Positions 53,864 to 63,405 of a stretch of DNA of 64,000 nt are shown here, piece after piece. This DNA comes from Flavobacterium luteum. GTDB taxonomy: Bacteria > Bacteroidota > Bacteroidia > Flavobacteriales > Flavobacteriaceae. Made by a program: the position numbers and the translations under genes. The notes below the pieces were generated by a model, which saw only the letters and a list, made by a program, of their open reading frames with translations, was not told the origin of the DNA and searched no databases. The DNA lies in NCBI RefSeq assembly GCF_008806775.1, contig NZ_WAEM01000003.1, positions 62,001 through 126,000 on the forward strand. The letters are read 5' to 3'. Every line of letters starts with the position of its first letter. The stretch's first letter is position 1.

Positions 53864-55794
53864 TATACAAAACCTTTATCATTAATAATATAAGCTACAT
53901 TACCAACGTTTAAGCGTGTTACATAAATTTTGTATGCCGTTAATCGCTTCATAAAATTTGACTTATTTACGGGGCGAAATCCGTCTTCAATACAAAACCA
54001 TTTATATTGTGGGTACAATTCCGAAATCAAAGTATATTCAGTTGTTGAGGTCTTAAAATCCAACTCATTAATAAATATTTGTACACTATCGCTTTGCTTT
54101 TCGTAATCGCTTCGGGCGTTTTCTATTGCTACACATTTACTGAAATTCTTTTGTTCCAAAATTCTGTCAAGTCCTTGCAAAATCCAGTTGAACACTCCCG
54201 ATAATTCGTTTTGAATTATTTTTTGTGGCAATTGTTTGTCCTGTTTGTCTTCAGGAATAGTTACATCAAAACCAACAATTAAAAACCGTCTGAAATATGC
54301 CGTTGTATGTTCAACGTCTTTTGGCAATTCATTACAATTGAAAATTAGCTTTGCATACTCTTTTAATATCATTGGATTACCATACGGCAAACGTGCTTCT
54401 ATTGGTTCGCCTGAAGCCATTTGTTTAAATACATCGGTTTCTAATTTGCCGTTTATCTCACTTGCATAATTAACTAGCTTATTTGCAATTTTTGCCCTGT
54501 AATAACCATTTGCATCAGTCAAACTTTGTAAGGAATAATTACTTACATTTTCGCTCCCTAAAAGGGCGTTTAAGACTTCAAAACATACACTTTTACCATT
54601 TGCACCAGTACCGTAAAGAATAAGCATTTTTTCTAGTTTCAATACACTTGGTTTTATAAAAATGTAACCAAAAAATTCTGCAAATACTTTCTGTTTGTCT
54701 TTATCAGGCAATACCTCATCTAAAAACTTTTGCCATTGTGGGGCGGTTGCTTCAGGGTCGTACTCAAACGGCAATTGGTGGGTAATAAAATCTTTACTAT
54801 CAAAGTTCCTTAAACCTCTTTTTGTTGGTGTTATCTCAAACGTGCCATTTTGTAAATTAATCAAAACACAATTAGGTTTTGGCTCGGGTTTTGGCAAATA
54901 AGCTTCAGCCATAAACTGCTTAAACAACTCATCTTGAAACGAAAATATTTTTGCTTTGAATTTTTCAACTCCCATTTTTAAGGCGGTTTTACCTAAAAAG
55001 GATTGAAGTAACTCTTTGCTTATTTCATTCCAGTAAAAGCCATTGTACAAAAATATAAAGGCTTCATTTTTGCATAAATCCCATTTATTAGCGTTTGCAA
55101 TCTCTAAAAGCTTTTCGATACAAAGGATTAAATAATGGTTCTTTGTTAATTTACATTTATCTAATTCTTTACCAACTTTTTGCCATTTTTTAAAAGCTTC
55201 TTTGTACTCATTGCTTTGCTTATCTGTGTAGATTGGTTCTATTTGAATATCGCTATTTGCACTACTCCCAAATAATTCATTTTGCAATTTAAAATACTCA
55301 TTTTGTAGGTCTTTAATATCGGGAAATGCTAAAAGCATAAAATCAATTTGCCCTATACTTTTTGTGAGTTCCTGTAAAATATCGTTTGGTGTTTTCTGTG
55401 GTACAATTTCGTTCAATTTTACTTTGCTTTCAATATCATTTGAAATCAGGTTTTTAAGTTGGTCTTTTTTTATTGGTTGTAAAGGTACTTTACTATTAAT
55501 ACAGTTAAACAACTCAATTTCGTTTTGACAATTTTCAATTTCAATTATACTGTCTTCAGGTCTGTTTTTACATAATGGCTTTTTACATTCTTTTAATAGT
55601 TCTTTTATGTAAGCATTAAACCATTTATCAGCATTAACGAGGTTTTGACTTTCACTTGCAACGGCAAACCATTTTGAAAATTTGCTTATATTTTCGTTTG
55701 TGGTTGTATTTGGTAAAATTTCATTTGCACCATTAACAACTGCTGTTTTTTTATCATAAAATGATAATTCAAAAGTGTATTTATTTGCTTCCAT
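53863..55794 (-). CDS. D5-like SF3 helicase / phage-plasmid primase family protein
   Basis: 643 residues. The C-terminal half is an SF3 helicase with Walker A GTGANGKS at 395-402, an acidic B region, sensor KLIFNCNELPKDVEHTTAYF and arginine RRFLIVGF, followed by the P4-type C-terminal helical part (QNELSGVFNWILQGL). A D5_N-like domain precedes it (about 300-380). The N-terminal 300 residues show no clear catalytic primase motif. It is the replication helicase of the element. Confidence 0.9.
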   Translation of the reverse strand: MEANKYTFELSFYDKKTAVVNGANEILPNTTTNENISKFSKWFAVASESQNLVNADKWFNAYIKELLKECKKPLCKNRPEDSIIEIENCQNEIELFNCINSKVPLQPIKKDQLKNLISNDIESKVKLNEIVPQKTPNDILQELTKSIGQIDFMLLAFPDIKDLQNEYFKLQNELFGSSANSDIQIEPIYTDKQSNEYKEAFKKWQKVGKELDKCKLTKNHYLILCIEKLLEIANANKWDLCKNEAFIFLYNGFYWNEISKELLQSFLGKTALKMGVEKFKAKIFSFQDELFKQFMAEAYLPKPEPKPNCVLINLQNGTFEITPTKRGLRNFDSKDFITHQLPFEYDPEATAPQWQKFLDEVLPDKDKQKVFAEFFGYIFIKPSVLKLEKMLILYGTGANGKSVCFEVLNALLGSENVSNYSLQSLTDANGYYRAKIANKLVNYASEINGKLETDVFKQMASGEPIEARLPYGNPMILKEYAKLIFNCNELPKDVEHTTAYFRRFLIVGFDVTIPEDKQDKQLPQKIIQNELSGVFNWILQGLDRILEQKNFSKCVAIENARSDYEKQSDSVQIFINELDFKTSTTEYTLISELYPQYKWFCIEDGFRPVNKSNFMKRLTAYKIYVTRLNVGNVAYIINDKGFV

Positions 55795-55797
55795 AGT

Positions 55798-56166
55798 CTA
55801 AAACATTTTAAATTGGTTAGTTTTTGACTTTAAAAGCCTTTCAAATTCAAGTGGGTTTGTACTCAAAAAATGTACATACTCTTTTGTATAAGGGCATTGG
55901 AATTTATCAATAGAAGTAACCAAATTTTGATTTTCTTCAAGTTTAGCTTTGTACCTTGTTCCAGCTTCAGGTGTAATATTTAAGGTTTCGCAAATTGTTT
56001 TATTTGAAGTAGTAATGTATTTTAATCCAAAATAATAACGGTTAATCTCGGTTTCTTTTAAAATAGTTTGAAAATCGGTTTTTGACTTTTTTACTATTTC
56101 CTTTCTCATCAATTTTAAAACTTCCTTTCTGCGTTGGTTTTCGTTGTTATTGCCTGTATAATTCAT
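55798..56166 (-). CDS. Hypothetical protein between the HTH gene and helicase
   Basis: 122 basic residues. NKTICETLNITPEAGTRYKAKL (residues about 55-76) has the shape of a helix-turn-helix. It sits in a tight run, 3 bases from each neighbour, so it belongs to the replication operon. Function not recognised. Confidence 0.6.
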   Translation of the reverse strand: MNYTGNNNENQRRKEVLKLMRKEIVKKSKTDFQTILKETEINRYYFGLKYITTSNKTICETLNITPEAGTRYKAKLEENQNLVTSIDKFQCPYTKEYVHFLSTNPLEFERLLKSKTNQFKMF

Positions 56167-56169
56167 AGC

Positions 56170-56451
56170 TTATTTTTTTAATAAGGTTAAACTATTCAGT
56201 AAGTCCGATTTTTTAAAAAACCGTCTGTTTGCAATACCATAACAATGCACTTTACCAGCCTTTACCCAATGGTATAAAGTAGTTTGCTCGATTTTAAGAA
56301 ACTCACACGCTTCAGCTCGAGTAAATAAAATGTCAGGGTCGTTGGTGTTGAGGTTTTTTTTGAAGTCTTCTAATTGACTTTTTACGCCCTCATTGATTAG
56401 TTGTACTAATGCTTCGAGGGTTGTTCCTTGTAAGATAATTTGTTCGTTCAT
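56170..56451 (-). CDS. Excisionase-like helix-turn-helix protein
   Basis: 93 residues with a C-terminal MerR/excisionase-type HTH (LFTRAEACEFLKIEQTTLYHW, then VKAGKVHCYGIANRRFFKKSDL). Proteins of this class occur in most Bacteroidota integrative elements and direct excision or regulate replication genes. First gene of the run down to 52784. A possible promoter lies at 56479-56507. Confidence 0.82.
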   Translation of the reverse strand: MNEQIILQGTTLEALVQLINEGVKSQLEDFKKNLNTNDPDILFTRAEACEFLKIEQTTLYHWVKAGKVHCYGIANRRFFKKSDLLNSLTLLKK

Positions 56452-56478
56452 TATTTAAAGTATTATTGTTATACTTTG

Positions 56479-56507
56479 CAAATAAACAAGCGGTGTTTGT
56501 GGTCAAA
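56479..56507 (-). promoter_or_regulatory. Possible promoter of the element's replication operon
   Basis: On the minus strand TTTG (56504-56507), 17 bases, TTTATTTG (56479-56486), one base off the -7 consensus. Confidence 0.45.
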
Positions 56508-56554
56508 AAAGAGTTGTATTTTGTGTTATTTGTGTTTGTTTTGTGTTTTACTAT

Positions 56555-58207
56555 TTATTTCAAACTGTCTTCAAATTTTATGCGGTGTTCGTGTAAAGTG
56601 TTTAATACTTTACTATCATAATTATCAGGTTTATCTGTGTTTGTTATTGCTATTTCGTAGTTTTCTTTAATAAATATTTTGTAATTATCTTTTGTGATTT
56701 TTAAATTATACTTTTCAGTGTTGTACTCACTTAAATAAAACCAAATACAAATTAATTTAGTTTTTGTTCTTTTTTTATCATTGTAATAGTTGTCAATCAA
56801 ATATTTAAACAACTCAAAACAATCAGTATTCCAGTCGTTTGGATTGTGCTTTGGGTGTAAATTTTTAACCTCATCAGGTTTATTGGTTTCAAGTTTTTGA
56901 TGTGCTTCGGGTGTAACGCTTTTTATTGTTTCGTTATACCATTCTATAACCATACTAACGGTTGGTTTATCTATAAATCCTGATAATTCATTTACGTTAA
57001 TAATGTAATGATAAGTATGTTTTAACCAATTTTCTTTTGTTTCATTATTTGCATTATTATAAGCACAAAATAACTTAAATTCATTTTGAATAGATTTTAT
57101 AAAGTCTTCATTTTTTAAAGTTATTGCATATCTAAAAAAAATACGTGTATTTTCTGAATATAGAATTTTTACAAACTCTTTTTTAGTTTCATATTCTTTA
57201 TTAAAAACGCCTTTTAAATTATCTTTATTAAAATGAGTTGAAGTATAAAAAAAGGCTGTATTTTTAAAAAGTTCGGATTTTTCAAAGTCAGTCAACTTAA
57301 TAATTTGATTTTGCTTTGCTAATAATTCATTTAAATACTCTTTATATCGTTCCTTTAATATTTTATAATCAGTATTATTTAGTGTTAAATTTTCAATGGT
57401 TTCTATTTCAAGTATAATTTTTTCTTTTTGGGTATAACTCAATTTATAATTATTCATTCTTTGCTTAAAGAATACATCTTTTAAATTATTCCAATTTTCA
57501 GGTGTTATAAAACTGTCATTATTAAACTCTTTTTTATTGTTGGTTTCAAAATAAATCTGAAAAAAGTTTATATCACTCAAAGATTTTGAAAGTCTTTGTT
57601 TAGTATTGCTATCGGGTGTTGGAATTATGAATTTAGTATGTCCTTTTTGTATTAATTCAACGGCTTCGCTTATATCATTAACCTTTATTTTTTTTATTTC
57701 AAAGGCTTCAAATTCGTTTTCGTTTTCGGTGCTTTCTTTAAAAAAATCAAACAACACTTTTAATATTTGGTCTAAATCAACAAAGAAAAATTGACTAAAA
57801 TAATAACAATTTGTTTTTGTCCTATACTCAATATATTTATTTTTATGTTCTAATATTTCAGCTATATCGTTTGCACTAAAATTTTCTTTTAGTTCGCTTA
57901 TTTCTAATATATTACGATTCCAAAGGGTGTTTGTTTCATTCCAGTCACAAATATTTAATTCGTTTGATTTGTCTTTGATAAGTAGAATTATGTTTTCGTT
58001 TATTACCTCGAATTTATCTTTAATTTCTGCCTGTATTTCATCATATTTAAGTTTGTCTTTAAAATTATTACTTCGATTCAATTTGTTTCTTTCAATATCC
58101 AAAGAGTTTAACTCATTAATTAAAATGTCATACTGTTTAAAATTTTCAATGTTAGAATGTAGAAATTCAATGAAGTTAAATAATGCTTTTATTTTGTCTG
58201 TAATCAT
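56555..58207 (-). CDS. Unrecognised 550-residue protein, cargo position of the element
   Basis: 550 residues, highly charged, rich in Lys, Glu and Asn, mostly helical, with no signal peptide or membrane span. It has no Walker, nuclease or methylase motif that I can identify. A long coiled-coil-like N-terminus (about 1-90) is followed by alternating aromatic-rich and acidic segments. It lies between the integrase and the replication operon, a place where satellites often carry phage-interference genes. It should be treated as unknown. Confidence 0.65.
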   Translation of the reverse strand: MITDKIKALFNFIEFLHSNIENFKQYDILINELNSLDIERNKLNRSNNFKDKLKYDEIQAEIKDKFEVINENIILLIKDKSNELNICDWNETNTLWNRNILEISELKENFSANDIAEILEHKNKYIEYRTKTNCYYFSQFFFVDLDQILKVLFDFFKESTENENEFEAFEIKKIKVNDISEAVELIQKGHTKFIIPTPDSNTKQRLSKSLSDINFFQIYFETNNKKEFNNDSFITPENWNNLKDVFFKQRMNNYKLSYTQKEKIILEIETIENLTLNNTDYKILKERYKEYLNELLAKQNQIIKLTDFEKSELFKNTAFFYTSTHFNKDNLKGVFNKEYETKKEFVKILYSENTRIFFRYAITLKNEDFIKSIQNEFKLFCAYNNANNETKENWLKHTYHYIINVNELSGFIDKPTVSMVIEWYNETIKSVTPEAHQKLETNKPDEVKNLHPKHNPNDWNTDCFELFKYLIDNYYNDKKRTKTKLICIWFYLSEYNTEKYNLKITKDNYKIFIKENYEIAITNTDKPDNYDSKVLNTLHEHRIKFEDSLK

Positions 58208-58277
58208 TAGTTTGCCTGTGTTGAGTGTAAAAGGTGTAAAATATGCACCTAAAATAAAACATTTATTTTTTAGTTTT

Positions 58278-59612
58278 CTAAAAATAGTTAGTTATTTCCA
58301 TTGCTAAATCTTTATTGCTTTTACCCAAATAATTTAAAAACATTGCTTCGGTGCTATGTCCTGTAACATTGATTAAATAAGTAGTTGGAATAGTTCCGTA
58401 AAAGTTAGTAGCAAATGAACGTCTTCCAATATGCGAAGTAACCAACTCACATTTTTTAAACATTCCTACTTCTTTGCGAAATTGCTTAACCTCATCTTTA
58501 TTTTTGGCTTTCTTTTCGGTTTCGTCTTCTTTGTTTATATCGGTTAACTTACTACCTTTTATTTTATCAGTTAATCCAGCAATACGGCAAACCTCTTTTA
58601 TGTAAAGATTGTATTTAGGGTCTGAAATTGGTTTTGGAAACTCATCGTTTCTTTTTTCTAAAATTTCCATTACTTTAGGGTGTAATGCTACTATCATAAC
58701 CTTATTAGTTTTAACCTGTGTAAACTCGATAAAAGGCTTTGAAATACCTTGTTTGTTTTTTTCGTATCTAATCATAGACTTATCAAAACGCATAAAATCT
58801 GAAATTCTTTGTCCTGTATAACAACTAATAATTAACCAGTCTTTTGCATTATCATAATTATCGTTTAAACGTCTTTTGTCTATGTTTTCAATCTTTGTAA
58901 GTTCCTCAAAGGTTAAATAAATTTTTTCGGTTTTGTGTTGAGGTGTTTTAATCCTGTCTAATTGGTGGCTTGTTTTAATTCCGTTATGCTTTGCGTGGTT
59001 GCATACTGTTTTAATGGTTTTTAAATCCTTTGAAATAGTACTTAAAGCATAGTTATTTTTTAAACAATAATTTTCAAAATCGTTTTTGAATTTATCATTA
59101 ACATCAATAATTTTAATTTGATTGTCTTTTGTTTTTTGGTAACGCTCCAGTAAATGTTTAGTAACATTATACTTTTTATAAGTTCCGTTTGATATTTCAT
59201 TTTTTTTGACTTCAATAAAATAATCAAAGTATTTTAATAATTCCGTTGGTAATGCTTCAGCTTCCTTTGGTGGGTTGTAGTAATTATTAATTTGAGTTTG
59301 TAACCAGTCTTTGTTTACCTCATCAGGATTAACAATATTGAAAGCATTTAAGATATGATTTTCAATATTATTGAGTTCTTTATCAGTATCATTTTGTATT
59401 TCTTTAATGCCTTGAATTTTATTTAACTCATCAGTATTATTAGTTTTTTTAAATACTCTTTGTTTGTGTTGGTTGTTCCAGTAGTCTTTTGAAACTTGAA
59501 ACTCGGTATTTGCTCCAATGACAAAATCAATATCATTGAAACGATACAATAAACGTAAATGTAAATTTGCTTTGTCTTTAGTAGAACGGTACAAAAAATT
59601 GATAGTTGCCAT
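58278..59612 (-). CDS. Tyrosine recombinase/integrase
   Basis: 444 residues of the Bacteroidota integrase type. An N-terminal arm-binding part covers about 1-100. A SAM-like core-binding domain covers about 125-215. The catalytic domain has Arg269 (CYTGQRISDF), Lys301, His394 and Arg397 (SHIGRRSF), His419 (VTGHSTEAM) and the nucleophile Tyr428 (FLNYLGKS). A -7 box (CAAATATA, 59635-59642) and a short palindrome lie just upstream. It faces inward from the right attachment site and is the likely agent of integration. Confidence 0.95.
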   Translation of the reverse strand: MATINFLYRSTKDKANLHLRLLYRFNDIDFVIGANTEFQVSKDYWNNQHKQRVFKKTNNTDELNKIQGIKEIQNDTDKELNNIENHILNAFNIVNPDEVNKDWLQTQINNYYNPPKEAEALPTELLKYFDYFIEVKKNEISNGTYKKYNVTKHLLERYQKTKDNQIKIIDVNDKFKNDFENYCLKNNYALSTISKDLKTIKTVCNHAKHNGIKTSHQLDRIKTPQHKTEKIYLTFEELTKIENIDKRRLNDNYDNAKDWLIISCYTGQRISDFMRFDKSMIRYEKNKQGISKPFIEFTQVKTNKVMIVALHPKVMEILEKRNDEFPKPISDPKYNLYIKEVCRIAGLTDKIKGSKLTDINKEDETEKKAKNKDEVKQFRKEVGMFKKCELVTSHIGRRSFATNFYGTIPTTYLINVTGHSTEAMFLNYLGKSNKDLAMEITNYF

Positions 59613-59633
59613 AGTGTTTGATATTTGAACACT
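59613..59633. promoter_or_regulatory. Palindrome upstream of the integrase
   Basis: AGTGTT (59613-59618) and AACACT (59628-59633) flank 9 bases, directly before the integrase start and next to its -7 box. Possible operator or leader hairpin. Confidence 0.4.
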
Positions 59634-59647
59634 ACAAATATAATTAA

Positions 59648-59668
59648 TTTGTACGATAGTTGTACGGT
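59648..59668 (+). repeat. Putative integrase arm-type sites, right (two copies)
   Basis: TTTGTACGAT at 59648-59657 and GTTGTACGGT at 59659-59668, spaced 11 bases (one helical turn) and repeated at 51408. Confidence 0.5.
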
Positions 59669-59807
59669 AAAAGTGTGTTTATTACAATTTACTGCAATTT
59701 ACAATACATTTTAAATTATCTGTAAAGTATTGTAATTATTGAATTTATACTTACTTTTGTAATGAAATCAAATGTTTGTAAAATTGTAGTTTACGTTTAT
59801 AGTAGTT

Positions 59808-59821
59808 CAAGTGGGACCACA
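59808..59821 (+). repeat. Right attachment site (attR core)
   Basis: CAAGTGGGACCACA, exact copy of the tRNA 3' end at 51338-51351; the bases to its left do not continue the tRNA. Confidence 0.9.
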
Positions 59822-59850
59822 AAAGACTCCTTCATAGGAGTCTTTTTTTT
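59821..59850 (+). terminator. Original tRNA terminator, displaced by the element
   Basis: AAAAGACTCC pairs perfectly with GGAGTCTTTT around a 6-base loop and a T-run follows. It directly abuts the right attachment site, so before integration it closed the tRNA transcript. Confidence 0.8.
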
Positions 59851-59886
59851 GCAAAATAATAAAACCGCTACATATTAATTGTCTTT

Positions 59887-62226
59887 TTAAAATCCGCTGC
59901 TGCCTTGTGTTTCGTTTTTATCTCTTTCTTTGCGCTGTAATGCTTTGTTCTTTCCAGCACCAAATCGATAATTAAATCCAATATAAACGGTTTGGCTTTC
60001 CCAATTAAACTGTCCGTTTTGTCTTTTAGGTTTAGTGCCTTCAAAAGCAAAATTCATTGTATTAAAAATATCGCTAAATCTAGCTGTAATGGTTCCACTT
60101 CCTTTTAGAACAGTATAACTAGACCCAAAATCTATTTTCCACATGGGTTTTCTTAAAAATTGTAGCCCTAAATCTTTGCCTCTGTACATTCCGAAAAGCT
60201 GAAAACGCAATTTTTTTGATACTTTAAAAGTGTTGTTGATTCTTGCATTAAATATCGTTACATCAACCTCTACAAACTCGTTTTCAACTATGCCTTTAGC
60301 TTTTTTAGAATAAGCATCAAAACTTATGTTGGAGCTAAACCATTTTGTAAAATCTAAATTTCCAGAAACTTCAACTCCATAAGCGTTATTGTCATTTAAA
60401 TTGGAATAAGAGAGAATTAATTTTTCTGGATTATTTGGGTTTTCAAATAAAGTTCGAGTAATTTCATCATTTATTCTTCTGTAAAAGACTCCTGACGTTA
60501 TAGACCCTATTTTAGTCTTTCTTGTATAGTTTATTTCAAACGAGTTGGTAAATTGAGGGAAAAGCTCTGGGTTTCCCTCTGAGTCAACCTGTGGAGTACT
60601 CCATTCTCTTATTGGGTTTACCTGACCTATGCTTGGCCGATCTACTCGTCTTGAAACACTAAAATTAAATGAATTCGTCTCGCTTGGTGAATAGCTAATA
60701 TATCCTGAAGGATATAGTGTAAACAAGTCATCACTAAAATTTGCATTGTTTTCGCCTATTTTTTTAAAATCGGCATTAGCAAAATATTTTTCAAATCTAG
60801 TTCCAACTTGCGCACTCCATTTCCCCCATTGCTCAGAAAAAGTAGCGTAAGCAGAATAAATATTTCTTTCATATGTAAAGTCAGAATTGTAAAATCCGTC
60901 TTTAACAAAATTGTTTTGGGTGTTTTCTATTCGACTCTCCAATCCTAATTCTAATTTACTAGTTTCTGATAGTGGATTCACATAATCTAAATTTATAAGT
61001 GAATTGTTTCCTTTATTGTTAATATAATTTGTAGCGTTTGGTGAAACAAAAACGGCGTCTTCTATATTATCATTATTATTGTAATTGACCTCAAACTCTA
61101 TAAAACTCCCTTCTTTTTTAAATTCTTTTTTATAATCTAAATTATAGGTTTGCGTATAATTATCATTTTTATTATTGAACAATTGCAAAATGTCAAGTTC
61201 TAATGGGTTTAAATAATCTACTGCTGTACTTGACTTTCCCTTTCCGTTAAAAAAATTTTGTATGGTGTAAAATGATAGTGTGTTTTTCTCATTCAAATAA
61301 AAATCGAATCCTACTTTTGCTAGATGAGAAGTGTTCGTATTTTCAAATCTAAAATCTTGATAGTTTTCCTCTCCAAATTCAGTCGATTTAACAAATCCAA
61401 AATTTGAATTTTTACCTGTATTCAAACCGTAATTTCCATACATATTCAATTTTCCAGTCTTATAATTCATATCAAATGAAGAATTTAACTTTGGCGTTTT
61501 TCCAAATGTAACTCCGTTATTAACACTGCCATTAAAGCCTATTTTACTGTTTTTATTCAATACAATGTTAATTATTCCGCTCATTCCTTCGGGATTGTAC
61601 TTTGCTGAAGGATTTGTAATTAATTCAATTTGCTTTATGGAACTCGATGGTATTTGCTGTAATAACTGCGATGCTTCTATTGTAGTTGGCTTCCCATCAA
61701 TTAATATTCGTACATTAGAATTACCTCTAAGACTAATGGAGTTTGTTTGAGGATCAACACTTACTGATGGAATATTATTCATTATTTCTACCGCTGTTGC
61801 TCCAGCACTTAATAAATCTTTTCCAATATTGATGATTTTTCTATCTATTTTCTGTTCAATAATAGAACGTTCGTTAATAACATCAACTCCTTTTAATTCC
61901 GTTGCTTCTTCATCTAAAATTATTTTTAAGGAAATAGTTTTCTTAGCATCGTTAAATTCTAAATTTGAAATATACTTTTTGTAGCCAATGAACTGTACTT
62001 CTAAAGTGTAATTATTTAAAGGAATGTTTTTTATTAAGAAATCACCTTGTTCATTTGTAACTCCTCCGTTAATAATTTTTTTGCCTTCTTTTATTTCGAT
62101 TGATGCGTAGGATATTGGAGTATTTGTAACTTTATCAAGAACTTTTCCTGAAACATTCCCACTGTTTTGCGCATACCCTAGTTTTACAACACATAAAAAT
62201 AAAAAGACAAGTACTTTGATATTCAT
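59887..62226 (-). CDS. TonB-dependent receptor-like outer-membrane protein
   Basis: 779 residues. A signal peptide (1-19, ends GYAQ) is followed by a carboxypeptidase-regulatory-like beta-sandwich (about 20-105: GNVSGKVLDKVTNTPISYAS). A plug domain spans about 120-220, with VEIMNNIPSVSVDP and ILIDGKPT. The rest is a large beta-barrel of the OMP_b-brl_3 kind. The C-terminal tail after YIGFNYRFGAG is an extra basic stretch of about 20 residues. No SusD partner is present, so the substrate (siderophore, peptide or other) is open. Confidence 0.92.
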   Translation of the reverse strand: MNIKVLVFLFLCVVKLGYAQNSGNVSGKVLDKVTNTPISYASIEIKEGKKIINGGVTNEQGDFLIKNIPLNNYTLEVQFIGYKKYISNLEFNDAKKTISLKIILDEEATELKGVDVINERSIIEQKIDRKIINIGKDLLSAGATAVEIMNNIPSVSVDPQTNSISLRGNSNVRILIDGKPTTIEASQLLQQIPSSSIKQIELITNPSAKYNPEGMSGIINIVLNKNSKIGFNGSVNNGVTFGKTPKLNSSFDMNYKTGKLNMYGNYGLNTGKNSNFGFVKSTEFGEENYQDFRFENTNTSHLAKVGFDFYLNEKNTLSFYTIQNFFNGKGKSSTAVDYLNPLELDILQLFNNKNDNYTQTYNLDYKKEFKKEGSFIEFEVNYNNNDNIEDAVFVSPNATNYINNKGNNSLINLDYVNPLSETSKLELGLESRIENTQNNFVKDGFYNSDFTYERNIYSAYATFSEQWGKWSAQVGTRFEKYFANADFKKIGENNANFSDDLFTLYPSGYISYSPSETNSFNFSVSRRVDRPSIGQVNPIREWSTPQVDSEGNPELFPQFTNSFEINYTRKTKIGSITSGVFYRRINDEITRTLFENPNNPEKLILSYSNLNDNNAYGVEVSGNLDFTKWFSSNISFDAYSKKAKGIVENEFVEVDVTIFNARINNTFKVSKKLRFQLFGMYRGKDLGLQFLRKPMWKIDFGSSYTVLKGSGTITARFSDIFNTMNFAFEGTKPKRQNGQFNWESQTVYIGFNYRFGAGKNKALQRKERDKNETQGSSGF

Positions 62227-62373
62227 AAACAGGTGATTTAAATAATTGAAAAGTTAATGGTATAAGACTAAAGTATAGCATATATGTTACACAATAATTC
62301 AACAAATTAAATTCTATTGATTAATAAAATTCAAATAAGCAGAAATCACTACTTATTATGTTGGAACTCATAC

Positions 62374-62405
62374 AAAAAAACCCGCTTCTCACGAAACGGG
62401 TTTTA
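62374..62405 (-). terminator. Terminator of rplU-rpmA
   Basis: On the minus strand AAAACCCG pairs with CGGGTTTT around a 12-base loop, with a T-run. Confidence 0.85.
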
Positions 62406-62425
62406 AAATAAATCGAGTAAATCAA

Positions 62426-62692
62426 CTATGCTTCTACTTCAAAAGGAAGTATAGAAACATACGATTTATTATCTCTTTTCTTTTGGAAGAAAACAACTCC
62501 GTCTACTCTTGCGTGTAGAGTGTGATCTTTACTGATGTAAACGTTTTCACCTGGATTATGTTTTGAACCTCTTTGTCTTACGATGATGTTCCCTGCAATA
62601 GCAGCTTGTCCACCAAAAATCTTAACACCTAAACGTTTTGATTCTGATTCTCTACCATTCTTGGAACTACCGACACCTTTCTTGTGAGCCAT
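62426..62692 (-). CDS. rpmA: 50S ribosomal protein L27
   Basis: 88 residues with the typical [21 protein letters not shown] start and [13 protein letters not shown] core. It reaches the peptidyl-transferase centre with its N-terminus. It lies 23 bases after rplU. Confidence 0.98.
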   Translation of the reverse strand: MAHKKGVGSSKNGRESESKRLGVKIFGGQAAIAGNIIVRQRGSKHNPGENVYISKDHTLHARVDGVVFFQKKRDNKSYVSILPFEVEA

Positions 62693-62715
62693 GACGTATT
62701 AGTTTTATATTGTTA

Positions 62716-63141
62716 TTATTCTACTGAATCTTCTTTTTTAGCTTTTGGAGCTTTTTTTACTTTTGGAGCTTCAACTTCTTCAGTTGCAACTTCAGCAGTT
62801 TCTTTTTTAATAGCTGCTTTCTTTGCCCCTGTTGTAGTAATACCTTCAATTACAATTTGAGTAAGATATTGGCGATGACCATTTCTCTTTTTGTATCCTT
62901 TTCTTCTTTTCTTTTTGAAAACGATAACTTTATCTCCTTTTAAGTGTTGTAACACTTTGGCTTCTACTGAAGCACCTTCTATAGCTGGGGCGCCTATTGT
63001 GATTGTACCGTTATCATCTAACAAATAAACTTTATCGAAAGAAACTTTAGTTCCTTCTTCATTTGTCAAACGGTGAACGTAAACCTTTAGGTCTTTGCTA
63101 ACTTTGAATTGTTGCCCTGCTATCTCTACGATTGCATACAT
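62716..63141 (-). CDS. rplU: 50S ribosomal protein L21
   Basis: 141 residues. The first 103 are ordinary L21 (YAIVEIAGQQFKVSKDLKVYV to KRRKGYKKRNGHRQYLTQI). A further 38 residues form a Lys/Ala/Glu-rich tail (KKAAIKKETAEVATEEVEA, then KVKKAPKAKK), as in other Bacteroidota. Confidence 0.97.
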   Translation of the reverse strand: MYAIVEIAGQQFKVSKDLKVYVHRLTNEEGTKVSFDKVYLLDDNGTITIGAPAIEGASVEAKVLQHLKGDKVIVFKKKRRKGYKKRNGHRQYLTQIVIEGITTTGAKKAAIKKETAEVATEEVEAPKVKKAPKAKKEDSVE

Positions 63142-63171
63142 AACAAATTGTTTTATTAATTTTTAAGGTTG

Positions 63172-63201
63172 CAAATATACAACTTAAAATCATTTCCACA
63201 A
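63172..63201 (-). promoter_or_regulatory. Promoter of rplU-rpmA
   Basis: On the minus strand TTG (63199-63201), 19 bases, TATATTTG (63172-63179). It lies about 30 bases upstream of rplU. Confidence 0.72.
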
Positions 63202-63315
63202 CTAGTTACTAAAAAATGTTTTAAAATCATTAAACCATTGTAAATCATAGACTTTCTAAAAAAGAAGACCTTTGTTATATTGTCAAATTGCAATTATTTG
63301 TTAATTTTTTTATTC

Positions 63316-63348
63316 TTTGTTGTCTTGAAAGAAAAAAAAGTATTTTTG
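63316..63348 (+). promoter_or_regulatory. Promoter of the M16 peptidase
   Basis: TTTG at 63316-63319, 21 bases, TATTTTTG at 63341-63348. The ATG is at 63406. Confidence 0.68.
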
Positions 63349-63405
63349 GTGTGACAAAATCCTCCACAGGAGCACCAATCAGATAAGAAAAAAAGTATTA
63401 ACCTA

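Larger units (their letters stand above)
51338..59821. mobile_element. tRNA-integrated element of about 8.5 kb, satellite- or plasmid-like
   Basis: Bounded by a 14-base direct repeat that restores the tRNA 3' end. The tyrosine recombinase gene is at the right end, adjacent to the attachment site. All genes lie on the minus strand: integrase, a 550-residue unknown, excisionase-like HTH, a small putative HTH protein, D5-type helicase-primase, TOPRIM-like protein, a secreted protein and two small genes, one terminase-small-subunit-like. There are no capsid, portal, tail, relaxase or coupling-protein genes. That content suits a phage satellite or a small integrative replicon; which one is an inference. 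Confidence 0.9.
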
